Source of the DNA: Sulfitobacter sp. SK012
Lineage (GTDB): Bacteria > Pseudomonadota > Alphaproteobacteria > Rhodobacterales > Rhodobacteraceae
Length of the DNA: 64,000 nucleotides
Direction: 5' to 3'
NCBI RefSeq assembly: GCF_003352085.1
Contig: NZ_CP025804.1
Coordinates: 2,666,001 to 2,730,000, forward strand
Part shown: positions 34,062 through 43,577 of the stretch, piece by piece
Numbering within the stretch: the stretch's first letter is position 1
Layout of the letters: each line of letters opens with the position of its first letter
Notes under the pieces: generated by a model
The model's database searches: none
Told to the model about the DNA's origin: nothing
Seen by the model: only the letters and a program-made list of their open reading frames with translations
Program-made: the position numbers and the translations under genes

Positions 34062-34489
34062 ACTGTTCCCGATTTACGCGTACTCAGAAGCAAGCTGGTT
34101 TCACTTGTCGTCACACCATCTAATTTGCGGATGCGGCTTAGTACGACATCAAATTGCGCAAGTGTTTCGGTACCAATTTCTACGATCACGTCCCAGCGGC
34201 CATTGGTCGAATGAACCGCGCGCAGCTCTGGCATGCCAGAAAGAACGCGTGTGATGCGGTCGGCGCCGCGCCCTTCAATACCGATCATCATCAGCCCGCG
34301 CACCGGATCACGCGCCACATCGGCACGCGTCACCACGGTAAAGCCCACAATATCGCCGCGCGCCTGAAGCCGCGCAATCCGAGCGCGCACTGTCGCGCGC
34401 GACAACGTCAGATTGGCAGCAAGCGTGGACAAAGGTGCCCGCGCATCATGACGTAGCGCAGAAATCAGCCGTTCGTCCGTTTCGTCCAT
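34058..34489 (-). CDS. Lrp/AsnC-family regulator of the arginase unit
   Basis: A 143-residue regulator. The HTH is DETDERLISALRHDARAPLS with LTLSRATVRARIARLQARGDI (about residues 2-50). The C-terminal RAM domain contains VHSTNGRWDVIVEIG. ATG 34489 starts directly at the family N-terminus. The frame could extend to 34531. It is divergent from arginase across 107 bp, as is common for arginine-catabolism regulators. Control of arginase and ornithine cyclodeaminase is inferred. Confidence 0.9.
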   Translation of the reverse strand: MDETDERLISALRHDARAPLSTLAANLTLSRATVRARIARLQARGDIVGFTVVTRADVARDPVRGLMMIGIEGRGADRITRVLSGMPELRAVHSTNGRWDVIVEIGTETLAQFDVVLSRIRKLDGVTTSETSLLLSTRKSGTV

Positions 34490-34596
34490 TTTGGCTATCC
34501 ATTTTGCATATCTTTTGACCATTTTGATCAAAAATATATCTATTCATACACTCCTTTTGACGCGTATCAAGATAAAAACCAAGTTGGAGATTTGTT

Positions 34597-35517
34597 GTGA
34601 CACACCGCAATTGCATTTTGATCGGCGCACCTATGGACAGCGGCAAACGCCGTCGGGGCTGCCTGATGGGTCCGGACGCCTACCGCACTGCCGGTCTGGC
34701 CGAAGCTTTGATTGATTTGGGCCACACCGTCCAAGACCGCGGCAACGTCGCACCGGCCCCCTTTGTTGAAACCCCGCATGCCAAACTCCACGCTTTGGTT
34801 GAAACGATCGGTTGGACCGAAGCGTTAGCAGATGCCAACGACACCGCCCTTGATGACGGTTTGCCTATTGTGATGGGCGGCGATCATGCGCTGGCATTGG
34901 GGTCTGTACTGGGCTCAATGCGCCATGCAAAACGGATGGGTCGCCCGCTGTTTGTCCTCTGGCTTGATGCGCATAGCGATTTCCACACGCCCCAAAGCAC
35001 CGACAGTGGCAATCTTCATGGCACACCCTTGGGCTATGTAACGGGGCGAGAAGGATTTGATGGGTTCCCGGCCCTGCCCTATGATTTACCCCAAGAAAAC
35101 ATTGCCATCATTGGACTGCGTTCTGTAGATGCAGCGGAGCGCGCAGCATTGCAGGAAACCAAAATCCAGCGTGTCGATATGCGCGAGATTGACGAGACCG
35201 GCATCGCCCGCCCGCTGACTGAGTTCTTGGAAAAAGTCACCGCCGCAAATGGCCTGCTGCATGTGTCGCTGGATGTAGATTTTCTGGATCCCGCAGTTGC
35301 GCCTGCGGTCGGGACCACGGTGCCGGGCGGCGCGACGGTCCGCGAAGGTCATCTGGTAATGGAGATGCTCTATGACAGTGGTCTCATGACAGCGCTGGAT
35401 CTGGTCGAGTTGAACCCATTTTTAGATGAGCGCGGCCGCACTGCACAGCTGATGGTGGATCTTGCCGCGTCGGCCCTAGGCCGCAGTGTCTTTGATCGTC
35501 CAACAAGGGCGTTTTAA
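34597..35517 (+). CDS. rocF: arginase
   Basis: A 306-residue ureohydrolase, typical length. Manganese-binding motifs MGGDHALALGS, LWLDAHSDFHTP and VSLDVDFLDPAVAP are intact. The C-terminal ALDLVELNPFLDERG is characteristic of arginases. It converts arginine to ornithine and urea. The start is GTG 34597 behind TTGGAGATTT. The ornithine-using enzyme is encoded 87 bp downstream, giving a short arginine-to-proline route. Confidence 0.93.
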   Translation: MTHRNCILIGAPMDSGKRRRGCLMGPDAYRTAGLAEALIDLGHTVQDRGNVAPAPFVETPHAKLHALVETIGWTEALADANDTALDDGLPIVMGGDHALALGSVLGSMRHAKRMGRPLFVLWLDAHSDFHTPQSTDSGNLHGTPLGYVTGREGFDGFPALPYDLPQENIAIIGLRSVDAAERAALQETKIQRVDMREIDETGIARPLTEFLEKVTAANGLLHVSLDVDFLDPAVAPAVGTTVPGGATVREGHLVMEMLYDSGLMTALDLVELNPFLDERGRTAQLMVDLAASALGRSVFDRPTRAF

Positions 35518-35604
35518 CCCCCCCTTCCCCAAAACGCGCTTTTGATCCGGCGGCCTCATTTTCGTACAGCCCCGGAAACTCCCCGAATTTAGAAAGACCT
35601 GAAC

Positions 35605-36651
35605 ATGAACAGCCCATCCGCCAAGGCCCTCGTGCCCTTCGTATCCGTTGATCACATGATGAAGCTTATTCACCACGTCGGGATTGAGCCGATGCTGCGC
35701 GGGATTTGCGACGCCATTGAGACAGATTTCAAACGCTGGGAGCAGTTCGACAAGACACCGCGCGTCGCCAGCCATTCTGATGTTGGCGTGATTGAGCTGA
35801 TGCCGACCTCTGATGGGGACGTCTACGGTTTCAAATATGTGAACGGCCACCCTGATAACACCGCAGACGGCTTGCAGACGGTCACCGCCTTTGGTCTTTT
35901 GTCCGATGTGGCCACGGGATACCCTGTTTTACTTTCCGAGATGACCATTCTGACGGCGCTGCGCACGGCGGCGACGTCAGCTTTGGTGGCGCGGACGCTG
36001 GCCCCCAAAGGCGCCCATGTCATGGCGATGATCGGAAATGGCGCGCAGTCCGAATTCCAGAGCCTTGCAATGAAAGCCATCGTCGGCATTGACGAAGTAC
36101 GGCTTTATGACATTGACCCAGCGGCCACTGCGAAATGTGCTGAAAACCTTGCAGGCCATGGGCTTAAGGTCGTGCAATGCACCTCTGCTGAGGATGCGAT
36201 GCTGGGTGCACAGATCATCACGACCTGCACGGCGGACAAGCAATATGCCACGATCTTAACCGACAACATGGTCGGGGCCGGTGTGCACATCAACGCCATT
36301 GGTGGCGATTGCCCGGGCAAGACCGAGCTTGCACCCGCGATCCTGCACCGCGCGGGCATCTTTGTAGAATACCCTGAGCAAACCCGCGTTGAGGGCGAAA
36401 TCCAACAGCTGGAAGCCGACCATCCCGTGACCGAGATTTGGGAAGTCCTGACCGGCAAGGCCAAGGGGCGCACCGACGACAAGCAGATTACTCTTTTCGA
36501 CAGCGTCGGCTTTGCAATCGAAGATTTTTCCGCCTTGCGCTATGTGCGCGATCAGATCCGCGGGACGGAGTATTTTCACCCGCTGGATTTGCTGGCCGAT
36601 CCCGATGATCCCCGTGATCTTTTTGGCATGGTGCAGCGCGCCAAAGCGTAA
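35605..36651 (+). CDS. ornithine cyclodeaminase
   Basis: A 348-residue member of the ornithine cyclodeaminase / mu-crystallin family. The NAD-binding region AMIGNGAQSEFQSLA and the substrate region EMTILTALRTAATSALVAR are present, as is INAIGGDCPGKTEL. It would convert ornithine to proline and ammonia. Its order after arginase and the divergent AsnC regulator supports arginine catabolism. Confidence 0.93.
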   Translation: MNSPSAKALVPFVSVDHMMKLIHHVGIEPMLRGICDAIETDFKRWEQFDKTPRVASHSDVGVIELMPTSDGDVYGFKYVNGHPDNTADGLQTVTAFGLLSDVATGYPVLLSEMTILTALRTAATSALVARTLAPKGAHVMAMIGNGAQSEFQSLAMKAIVGIDEVRLYDIDPAATAKCAENLAGHGLKVVQCTSAEDAMLGAQIITTCTADKQYATILTDNMVGAGVHINAIGGDCPGKTELAPAILHRAGIFVEYPEQTRVEGEIQQLEADHPVTEIWEVLTGKAKGRTDDKQITLFDSVGFAIEDFSALRYVRDQIRGTEYFHPLDLLADPDDPRDLFGMVQRAKA

Positions 36652-36680
36652 CGAGACTGGGCCGCCGCATTTGTGGCGGC

Positions 36681-37841
36681 CTATTTCGTGACGTCGGTCT
36701 TATAGAGCCAATCAAACGCGCCCAGCATCACCCCCGGTGCAAACGTGCTGCCCAGCCGAAGGCCGGTATGCGCGGCCCAGCGGACCGGACCGGGGCGCAA
36801 GTGATAGCGCCGCGCGTTGCCCTTGGCCGTACGAATGACACGGGTGACGCGTTTGTGGCGGCGCGACTGATAGATTTCAAGCGGCAGGCCCTTTGTGATG
36901 CAATCAGCCAGCACCCACGCATCTTCGAGCGCCATATTGGCCCCTTGCGCCAAAAACGGCAGCGTGGGGTGTGCTGCATCCCCAACAAGCGCCACGCCCT
37001 GCGCGGTCCACTGTTGCGCTACGGGATGATGATGCAGGCCCCACAAAGTCACGTCGCGCACAGCGTTCAGCATTTTAGCCGGCATACCGCCAAAATCTGC
37101 AAAGGCAGCGCGTAGGTTTTCGGGCTCGTCCGCCTGCATCCAGCCTTCTGCGGCCCACTCTTTGCACTCTTCCACGGCAACCAGATTAACCAACTTGCCA
37201 CCGCGCAAAGGATAGCTCACCAAATGGCGCCCCGGCCCCATCGTCACCTGCGCCACATCTGGGTGATCGACACTGTTTGGAACAACCGCGCGCCATGCCA
37301 CCTGACCTGAGAATGTTGCCGCATCTGCCCCGTTCAACACGCCGCGCGCGACTGAACGGATACCGTCAGCCCCCACGATCAGCTCTGCTTTGCGGGTGGA
37401 CCCATCGTCCATGTGCAAGGTTGGCATCGCACCGGGGATAACGCGGGCGACATGAGCGTTCATCTCAAAACTGACATTGGCCTGGCGTGCGGCATTTTGC
37501 AGGCAAGCGATCAGATCAGCGCGGTGCACAAAAAGATAGCGGTGCTCGGCGCTGTACCGGCTCAGGTCCAGCCGCGCGACGGGGCCTGAATCCGGCTGGT
37601 CAAAAGCACGCAGAACCACAGCCTGCGCGGTAACGGGATGGTAAGCTGCCAACACGCGGGTCAGCCCAAGTGCGCGCAGAACAGCAAGGCCATTGGGGCT
37701 GATTTGCAAGCCTGCACCGATTTCACGGATGGCGTCTGCTTGTTCAAGCACCGTCACCGCAATGCCTTGCCGCGCCAGCGCCGTGGCAGTCGCGAGCCCC
37801 GCCACACCGGCACCAATCACAATCGCATTGCTGATTTTCAT
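36681..37841 (-). CDS. FAD-dependent monooxygenase (salicylate hydroxylase-like)
   Basis: A 386-residue class A flavoprotein monooxygenase. The N-terminal FAD motif GAGVAGLATATALA, the mid-chain segment LIVGADGIRS and the ribityl-binding ALVGDAAHPTLPFLAQGANMALEDA are all intact. ATG 37841 is preceded by AGGA. It would hydroxylate an aromatic compound. No ring-cleavage genes lie nearby, so the substrate is open. It follows dksA on the same strand, with a terminator between. Confidence 0.88.
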   Translation of the reverse strand: MKISNAIVIGAGVAGLATATALARQGIAVTVLEQADAIREIGAGLQISPNGLAVLRALGLTRVLAAYHPVTAQAVVLRAFDQPDSGPVARLDLSRYSAEHRYLFVHRADLIACLQNAARQANVSFEMNAHVARVIPGAMPTLHMDDGSTRKAELIVGADGIRSVARGVLNGADAATFSGQVAWRAVVPNSVDHPDVAQVTMGPGRHLVSYPLRGGKLVNLVAVEECKEWAAEGWMQADEPENLRAAFADFGGMPAKMLNAVRDVTLWGLHHHPVAQQWTAQGVALVGDAAHPTLPFLAQGANMALEDAWVLADCITKGLPLEIYQSRRHKRVTRVIRTAKGNARRYHLRPGPVRWAAHTGLRLGSTFAPGVMLGAFDWLYKTDVTK

Positions 37842-37862
37842 AGCATCCTGCTTTTGCTTACG

Positions 37863-37890
37863 AAAAAACGCCGCAGTTTTCACTACGGCG
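37863..37890 (-). terminator. dksA terminator
   Basis: On the minus strand a CGCCG/CGGCG stem extended by ACT/AGT with a GAAA-type loop is followed by six T. It lies between dksA and the monooxygenase gene. Confidence 0.75.
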
Positions 37891-37915
37891 CTTCTTTCTG
37901 TTCTTCAAAGCGCGA

Positions 37916-38338
37916 TCAGTCGTCGCGGTGTACTTTTTCGCGGCGCTCGTGCTTTTCTTGGGCCTCTAGGCTCATCGTGGCGATGGGCCGGGCATCAAGA
38001 CGCTTGAGTGAAATCGGATCGCCAGTTACTGAGCAAAAGCCGAATTCATCTTCGTCGATGCGGCGCAGTGCGCTGTCAATTTTACTGACCAATTTGCGTT
38101 GGCGATCCCGTGTCCGCAACTCAAGTGCGCGGTCCGTTTCTTCGCTTGCGCGGTCCGTGACATCGGGAATATTGCGGGTACCGTCCTGCAATGCTTCGAT
38201 CGTATCACGACTGCCGGCTTGCAGTTCAACCTTCCAGTTGAGCAGCTTGCGGCGAAAATATTCGATTTGCCGATCATTCATGAACGGCTCGTCATCGGCC
38301 GGGACGTAATCATCCGGCAGAAACACTTCCTGCTTCAT
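37916..38338 (-). CDS. dksA: DksA, RNA polymerase-binding protein with degenerate zinc site
   Basis: A 140-residue DksA. The coiled-coil region with its acidic tip (DVTDRASEETDR, about 59-70) and the C-terminal helix EKHERREKVHRDD are preserved. The zinc finger is not. Only Cys102 remains, and the other three positions are Thr105, Ser123 and Ala126. A zinc-less DksA of this kind is known from Rhodobacter sphaeroides, so loss of zinc is probably functional rather than decay. It should act with ppGpp on rRNA and amino-acid promoters. ATG 38338 has GGGGAAAA upstream. Confidence 0.92.
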   Translation of the reverse strand: MKQEVFLPDDYVPADDEPFMNDRQIEYFRRKLLNWKVELQAGSRDTIEALQDGTRNIPDVTDRASEETDRALELRTRDRQRKLVSKIDSALRRIDEDEFGFCSVTGDPISLKRLDARPIATMSLEAQEKHERREKVHRDD

Positions 38339-38506
38339 TTTTTTCCCCTTAGCGTACTTCAAATCTGACACGAGGACCTGTCCCTTCGCTATCTCTTACT
38401 TGAGGCTGCGTCTAACCTAGGCCCCAGCGATTGTCACTACACAATTGGTGCGTAATATGGCTAAAAGACGGAAAGCAACGTCGCCTCACAGGAGATTGAA
38501 ACCGTT

Positions 38507-39346
38507 ATGAAATTCCAAGGCACAGATGACTATGTCGCCACAGATGACCTCAAGATAGCTGTCAACGCTGCTGTTACGCTGGAGCGCCCTTTACTCGTCA
38601 AAGGCGAACCTGGCACCGGCAAGACGGAATTGGCGCGTCAGGTCTCCTCCGCGCTTGGACTACCTATGATTGAATGGAACATCAAATCCACCACAAGGGC
38701 GCAACAAGGACTCTATGAATATGATGCCGTAAGTCGTCTGCGCGACAGCCAGTTGGGCGAAGAGCGCGTACATGATGTGTCCAACTACATTCGCAAAGGC
38801 AAGCTATGGCAGGCGTTTGAGGCGACGGGCAAAGTTGTGCTGCTGATCGACGAAATCGACAAGGCCGATATCGAATTCCCCAACGACTTGCTGCAAGAAC
38901 TCGATAAGATGGAATTCTACGTTTACGAGACCGGCGAGATGGTCAAAGCCGTGCACCGCCCTATCGTCATCATCACCTCTAACAATGAAAAAGAGCTGCC
39001 GGACGCGTTTTTGCGCCGCTGCTTTTTCCACTACATTCGCTTTCCAGAGATGGAGACGCTCAAGCAGATCGTGGCCGTGCACCATCCGAACATCAAACAA
39101 GACCTGCTCACCACTGCCTTGACCCAGTTTTACGATATTCGTGAACAACAAGGGCTCAAGAAAAAGCCGTCGACATCCGAAGTACTTGATTGGCTCAAGC
39201 TGCTCTTGGCAGAGGACATGGATGCTGAAGACCTCAAGCATGATGGAAAGACCGCATTGCCCAAGCTTCATGGGGCGCTGTTGAAGAACGAGCAGGACGT
39301 GCATCTTTTTGAGCGGCTCGCCTTTATGGCACGGGGGCAACGATAG
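38507..39346 (+). CDS. MoxR-family AAA+ ATPase
   Basis: A 279-residue AAA+ protein. Walker A GEPGTGKTE, Walker B VVLLIDEIDKAD and sensor-1 IITSNNEKELPDAFLRRC are intact. MoxR ATPases act as chaperones with VWA-domain proteins. A CoxE-type VWA protein is encoded in the same direction at 41096, so the pair probably forms one maturation system. AGGAG precedes ATG 38507. Confidence 0.92.
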   Translation: MKFQGTDDYVATDDLKIAVNAAVTLERPLLVKGEPGTGKTELARQVSSALGLPMIEWNIKSTTRAQQGLYEYDAVSRLRDSQLGEERVHDVSNYIRKGKLWQAFEATGKVVLLIDEIDKADIEFPNDLLQELDKMEFYVYETGEMVKAVHRPIVIITSNNEKELPDAFLRRCFFHYIRFPEMETLKQIVAVHHPNIKQDLLTTALTQFYDIREQQGLKKKPSTSEVLDWLKLLLAEDMDAEDLKHDGKTALPKLHGALLKNEQDVHLFERLAFMARGQR

Positions 39347-39545
39347 GGCACGCATCCGCCAACTGCCGGTTTTGTCGTTGTTTTTCCTAGATTCGCCCCT
39401 AAGCTGGGAGAGTACGGAGGCGATAGACCTCTGACAGAGGCGAAAAGGCAGGCTCTATGATTATTCTCCCGGCGCGGGTTATGCGCTCGATTTTTGCGCG
39501 GTGCGCAGCTTCGATGACGTGGCCTGACCGCAAGGTCACCGCACG

Positions 39546-40904
39546 ATGAAGGGGCGTATGGCGCTGTCATTTGTGATGTTGCTGGCAGCCTGTGTGCCTT
39601 CAGCTGAAACGGGCGTGACGCGGCGCGCAGTTATTGCAGAAACCTCTCTGCCACCGGTCAAAGTGTTTGCGGGCGAGGCGCATCGGATTTCTCCGCGTGC
39701 CAACAGCGATTTGGCGCGTGATTTTCTGGATCTGTCATTTTCATTGGAAAACGGGCGCGCCCTGCCCGTCTTTACCCGCTTTGAAGGGCCGATTTCTGTC
39801 ACGGTCACCGGCACACCGCTCCCAACGATGCAGCATGATTTAACCCGCCTACTGGAACGGCTGCGCAACGAGGCCGGCATTGCAATCACCCAGTCCTCCC
39901 GTGGGCCAGCCAACATCACCATTCAAGCAGTCACTCGAGATGAAATCCGCAAAATACTCCCCAATGCGGCCTGTTTTGTGGCCCCTAACGTGTCATCATT
40001 GCGCGAATACCGAAAAGCCCGGCGCAAGGACAAAACCAACTGGGCGCTGCTGCGCGAACGCAAAAAGCTCGCGATTTTCCTTCCTAGTGATGTCAGCCCC
40101 CAAGAGGCGCGCGATTGCCTGCACGAAGAACTGGCCCAAGCGCTGGGACCGCTCAACGATTTGTACCGGTTGCCGAATTCGGTTTTCAACGATGACAATG
40201 TTCATACCGTTCTGACCGGCTTTGACATGCTGATGCTGCGGATTACGTATGCGCCAGAACTGCGCACCGGTATGGACCGCAACGCAGTGGCAGCTGCCCT
40301 GCCCGGCATTTTGGCCCGGATGAACCCTGGCGGCGCGCGTGTTGCAGCGCTACGCGTGGGCCCAACACCGCAAGCATGGAAACAAGCGATCGAAAAAGCG
40401 CTGGGACCTCAGACATCCAGCGCCAACCGACGCAATTCGGCCGCGCGCGCGATCCAAATTGCTGAAGCCGAGGGATGGACGGATCACCGGCTCGCTTTTT
40501 CGCATTACGCCATGGGCCGAGTGCTGCAATCAAGCGACTCTGTCGCAGCACACAGCCATTTTCGAACGGCTGATCGTGTTTACAAGGCCGCCCCCGAAAC
40601 CAGCCTGCACCGTTCTTATGTTGCCACCCAATTGGCGGCACAGGCCGTTTCGCAAGGCGATGGGGACGGCGCGCTGCGGCTGATTGCCCCACATACACAA
40701 GCCGCGCGCAAAGCTGAAAACGCCGCGCTGCTTGCCACACTGATGATGTTGCGCGCCGAAGCGCTTGAACTGCAAACCAGACCGCTTGAGGCCAGTTCGG
40801 TCAGACTGGACAGTCTGGGATGGGCGCGCTACGGCTTTGGACCTGATTGGGCTGTGCGGGCAAAACTCAACGAGGTCGCCTCGCTGAACCCGCGCAAAGG
40901 ATAA
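39546..40904 (+). CDS. DUF2927 lipoprotein
   Basis: A 452-residue exported protein. A lipobox LLAAC ends the signal peptide near residue 16. The DUF2927 region runs about 100-260 with LHEELAQALGPLNDLYRLPNS, an HExxQ-like motif that resembles a degenerate metalloprotease site. The C-terminal half is Ala-rich and helical, possibly TPR-like. The function is unknown. It lies between a MoxR ATPase and its likely VWA partner and may belong to that system. Confidence 0.82.
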   Translation: MKGRMALSFVMLLAACVPSAETGVTRRAVIAETSLPPVKVFAGEAHRISPRANSDLARDFLDLSFSLENGRALPVFTRFEGPISVTVTGTPLPTMQHDLTRLLERLRNEAGIAITQSSRGPANITIQAVTRDEIRKILPNAACFVAPNVSSLREYRKARRKDKTNWALLRERKKLAIFLPSDVSPQEARDCLHEELAQALGPLNDLYRLPNSVFNDDNVHTVLTGFDMLMLRITYAPELRTGMDRNAVAAALPGILARMNPGGARVAALRVGPTPQAWKQAIEKALGPQTSSANRRNSAARAIQIAEAEGWTDHRLAFSHYAMGRVLQSSDSVAAHSHFRTADRVYKAAPETSLHRSYVATQLAAQAVSQGDGDGALRLIAPHTQAARKAENAALLATLMMLRAEALELQTRPLEASSVRLDSLGWARYGFGPDWAVRAKLNEVASLNPRKG

Positions 40905-40917
40905 ATAGGACATTGCA

Positions 40918-41085
40918 ATGATCGTAATTGCGGCTGCACTTCTTGGGGCGATTATTGGCGGGACAACCGCAAAACGCAGGCGCGGCAACCGCAAGGATAT
41001 CGCGCAATACGCGGCCGGTTACGGCCTTGCTTTTGTCATTGTCGGCATGTTCGCAACCGTAATCATTGACCGTCTGACCAGCTGA
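40918..41085 (+). CDS. 55-residue membrane protein
   Basis: A short gene from ATG 40918 to TGA 41083-41085. It encodes two hydrophobic helices (IVIAAALLGAIIGG, then YGLAFVIVGMFATVII) joined by a basic linker with KRRRGNRK. It sits 13 bp after the DUF2927 gene and 10 bp before the VWA gene, with AATAGGA upstream as ribosome site. The tight spacing and helical-hairpin pattern make it a real gene in my view. The function is unknown. Confidence 0.72.
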   Translation: MIVIAAALLGAIIGGTTAKRRRGNRKDIAQYAAGYGLAFVIVGMFATVIIDRLTS

Positions 41086-41095
41086 GGGGACGCAC

Positions 41096-42283
41096 ATGTT
41101 CCTCCCCTTTTTTGATCAGCTACGCCGACATAAACTACCCGTTTCTTTGCGCGAATTCCTCGCATTCCTTGATGGAATGGCCGCTGGCATTGTGACCTAC
41201 GACGTTGATGCGTTTTATTACCTCGCGCGGGTCGCGATGGTGAAGGACGAGCGCAACATCGACAAATTCGACCAGGCTTTTGCCGCCGCGTTCAAGGGGA
41301 TCGAAAATATCCAATTGGAAGATGTGCTTGAGGCCGTTGAATTACCCCGCGAATGGCTAGAGAAAATGGCCGAAAAGCACCTAAGCCCCGAAGAAATGGC
41401 CGAAATTCAGGCCGCTGGTGGGTTTGATAAGCTGATGGAGACGCTGAAGAAACGTCTCGAAGAGCAAAAAGGCCGGCATCAGGGCGGCAGCAAATGGGTC
41501 GGCACGGCGGGTACCTCGCCGTTTGGGGCTTATGGCTATAACCCCGAAGGAGTGCGGATCGGTCAGGACGGCTCGCGCCACCAGCGCGCGGTCAAGGTTT
41601 GGGACAAACGCGAGTTTCGCAATTTTGACGACAGCGTTGAATTGGGAACGCGCAACATCAAGGTTGCGCTAAAACGTCTGCGCCGTTGGGCACGTGATGG
41701 CGCGCAAGAAGAGTTTGATCTGGGCGGCACCATCCGCGCCACGGCCGAACACGGATATCTCGATGTGAAAACCAGGCCGGAGCGGCGCAATGCTGTGAAG
41801 GTTCTATTGTTCCTTGATGTTGGCGGATCCATGGACCCGCATATCAAAGTGGTCGAAGAGCTTTTTTCTGCCGCGCGCGCAGAATTCAAGCATCTGGAAT
41901 ATTTCTATTTTCATAACTGCCTGTACGAAGGCGTATGGCGCGACAACCGGCGCCGCTGGGATGCGCAACTGCCAACCCACGAAGTACTTCGCACCTATGG
42001 GCCCGATTATAAGTGCATTTTTGTGGGTGATGCGTCGATGTCACCTTATGAGATCGCTTACGCTGGTGGTGCCAGCGAGCATTGGAACGCCGAAGCAGGA
42101 GCGACGTGGTTGACCCGCGCGCAAGACCAGTGGCAAAGTAATTTATGGATCAACCCGATCCCGGAAAAATACTGGGAATACACCCAGTCCATCGCGATGA
42201 TCCGCGAGATTTTTGGGGCTGATGCAATGGTTCCCATGACCTTGGAAGGTTTGTCGCGCGGAATGAAGGCGCTGACCCGGTAA
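41096..42283 (+). CDS. CoxE-type VWA-domain protein
   Basis: A 395-residue von Willebrand factor A protein. The metal-ion adhesion site is modified to LFLDVGGSMDPHI (DxGxS), followed by CIFVGDASMSPYEI. The N-terminal helical part FDQLRRHKLPVSLREFLAFL is typical of CoxE-like partners of MoxR ATPases. It is likely to work with the MoxR protein encoded at 38507 in maturing a metalloenzyme or complex. The client is unknown. AGGGG precedes ATG 41096. Confidence 0.88.
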   Translation: MFLPFFDQLRRHKLPVSLREFLAFLDGMAAGIVTYDVDAFYYLARVAMVKDERNIDKFDQAFAAAFKGIENIQLEDVLEAVELPREWLEKMAEKHLSPEEMAEIQAAGGFDKLMETLKKRLEEQKGRHQGGSKWVGTAGTSPFGAYGYNPEGVRIGQDGSRHQRAVKVWDKREFRNFDDSVELGTRNIKVALKRLRRWARDGAQEEFDLGGTIRATAEHGYLDVKTRPERRNAVKVLLFLDVGGSMDPHIKVVEELFSAARAEFKHLEYFYFHNCLYEGVWRDNRRRWDAQLPTHEVLRTYGPDYKCIFVGDASMSPYEIAYAGGASEHWNAEAGATWLTRAQDQWQSNLWINPIPEKYWEYTQSIAMIREIFGADAMVPMTLEGLSRGMKALTR

Positions 42284-42346
42284 GCGGCCGGAAATGTTGT
42301 CTTTTTCGCGATACGATACCCTTGAAATCAATGAGAGGAAATTCAG

Positions 42347-42775
42347 ATGGCGATCAAAAAAACGGGCTCTGCCAAATGGTCAGGCGATCTAAAGACTGGC
42401 AAAGGCCAAGTGTCGACGCAAACAGGCGTTTTGGACAACCAACCTTACGGATTTAACACCCGGTTTGAAGGCGGCGCTGGCACAAACCCAGAAGAGCTGA
42501 TTGGGGCGGCACATGCGTCTTGTTTCTCAATGGCGCTGTCGATGGTGCTGGGTGGCCATGATCTGGTCGCTGATAGCATCGAAACTACGGCGACAGTATA
42601 TCTGGAGCAAAGTGACGGTGGTTTTTCGATCCCAAAAATCCATTTGGACGTAACGGCGAAAATCCCAAACGCCACAGAGGAGCAGTTCGCAGAGGCCGCT
42701 CAAACAGCCAAAGAAAACTGCCCGATCTCAAAGCTGATGACCGCAGAAATCACCATGGATGCCAAACTTGTCTAA
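42347..42775 (+). CDS. OsmC-family peroxidase
   Basis: A 142-residue OsmC/Ohr-family protein of normal length. The two redox cysteines are Cys59 in AAHASCFSMALS and Cys125 in ENCPISKL. It reduces organic hydroperoxides in the cytoplasm. AGAGGAAA precedes the ATG. It forms a single-gene unit between the VWA and protease genes. Confidence 0.93.
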   Translation: MAIKKTGSAKWSGDLKTGKGQVSTQTGVLDNQPYGFNTRFEGGAGTNPEELIGAAHASCFSMALSMVLGGHDLVADSIETTATVYLEQSDGGFSIPKIHLDVTAKIPNATEEQFAEAAQTAKENCPISKLMTAEITMDAKLV

Positions 42776-42851
42776 TCTCTAGTTTGGCTAACGTTAAAAA
42801 GAGGTGGGGCAATCGCTTGCCCTGCCCCCCTTACGGACCCATATAACATAC

Positions 42852-43535
42852 ATGATACGCGTCCTTCCCATCCTGCTGGCAATCGCCTACGGCGTAGCAA
42901 TGTACCGCTTTTCGGCCTGGCGTACAGCCAAGGAGCTTGATGAAAAATCCACCGTGCTTGTGGACCCCAAGCTTAATGAGATGAGCAACAAGATGGCGCG
43001 CGCGCTGGATCTAGACCGGATCAAAGTCCATATTTATGAGATTGAGCCGGTAAACGGCCTTGCGGCACCTGATGGGCGGATTTTCATCACGCGCGGCTTT
43101 TATAACAAATTTCGCGCCGGCGAAGTAACCGCAGAAGAACTTGCCAGTGTTATCGCCCACGAGTTGGGACATGTCGCCTTGGGTCATTCACGGCGAAGGA
43201 TGATCGATTTTTCGGGACAGAATGCGATGCGTATGGCGCTTGGCATGATCCTAAGCCGGATTATTCCGGGGATCGGAATGTGGATCGCCAATACGCTAAC
43301 AACGCTGCTGGCAGCAAAGCTTTCACGCAGCGATGAATATGAAGCGGACGCGTATGCCGCAGCCCTTTTGACCAAGGCCGGGATCGGCGTGGCCCCACAG
43401 ATTTCGCTATTTGAAAAGCTTGAAGCCCTGACACAGAGCAACCACGGGCGCGCGCCAGCTTGGTTACTAAGTCACCCCAAGACGGACGAGCGCATTGCGG
43501 CACTAACGACCCTTCAGTCGAAATGGGATAAATAA
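42852..43535 (+). CDS. M48-family membrane metallopeptidase
   Basis: A 227-residue zinc protease. An N-terminal membrane anchor (about 3-20) is followed by the zinc motif HELGH at 103-107 and the third-ligand segment SRSDEYEADAYAA. It is shorter than HtpX and has one anchor and a possible second hydrophobic stretch. ATG 42852 directly precedes the anchor. A frame extending to 42804 has no family similarity. The likely role is degradation of misfolded envelope proteins. Confidence 0.88.
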   Translation: MIRVLPILLAIAYGVAMYRFSAWRTAKELDEKSTVLVDPKLNEMSNKMARALDLDRIKVHIYEIEPVNGLAAPDGRIFITRGFYNKFRAGEVTAEELASVIAHELGHVALGHSRRRMIDFSGQNAMRMALGMILSRIIPGIGMWIANTLTTLLAAKLSRSDEYEADAYAAALLTKAGIGVAPQISLFEKLEALTQSNHGRAPAWLLSHPKTDERIAALTTLQSKWDK

Positions 43536-43577
43536 TTCAATAGGTTACGCGGCGCTACTTATGTTGTACCCGAAGTT

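Noticed and set aside
39457..39549. 30-codon frame overlapping the DUF2927 start (ATGA)
   Set aside because: No hydrophobic or family signal and no clear ribosome site. It could be a leader frame, but there is nothing to support it.
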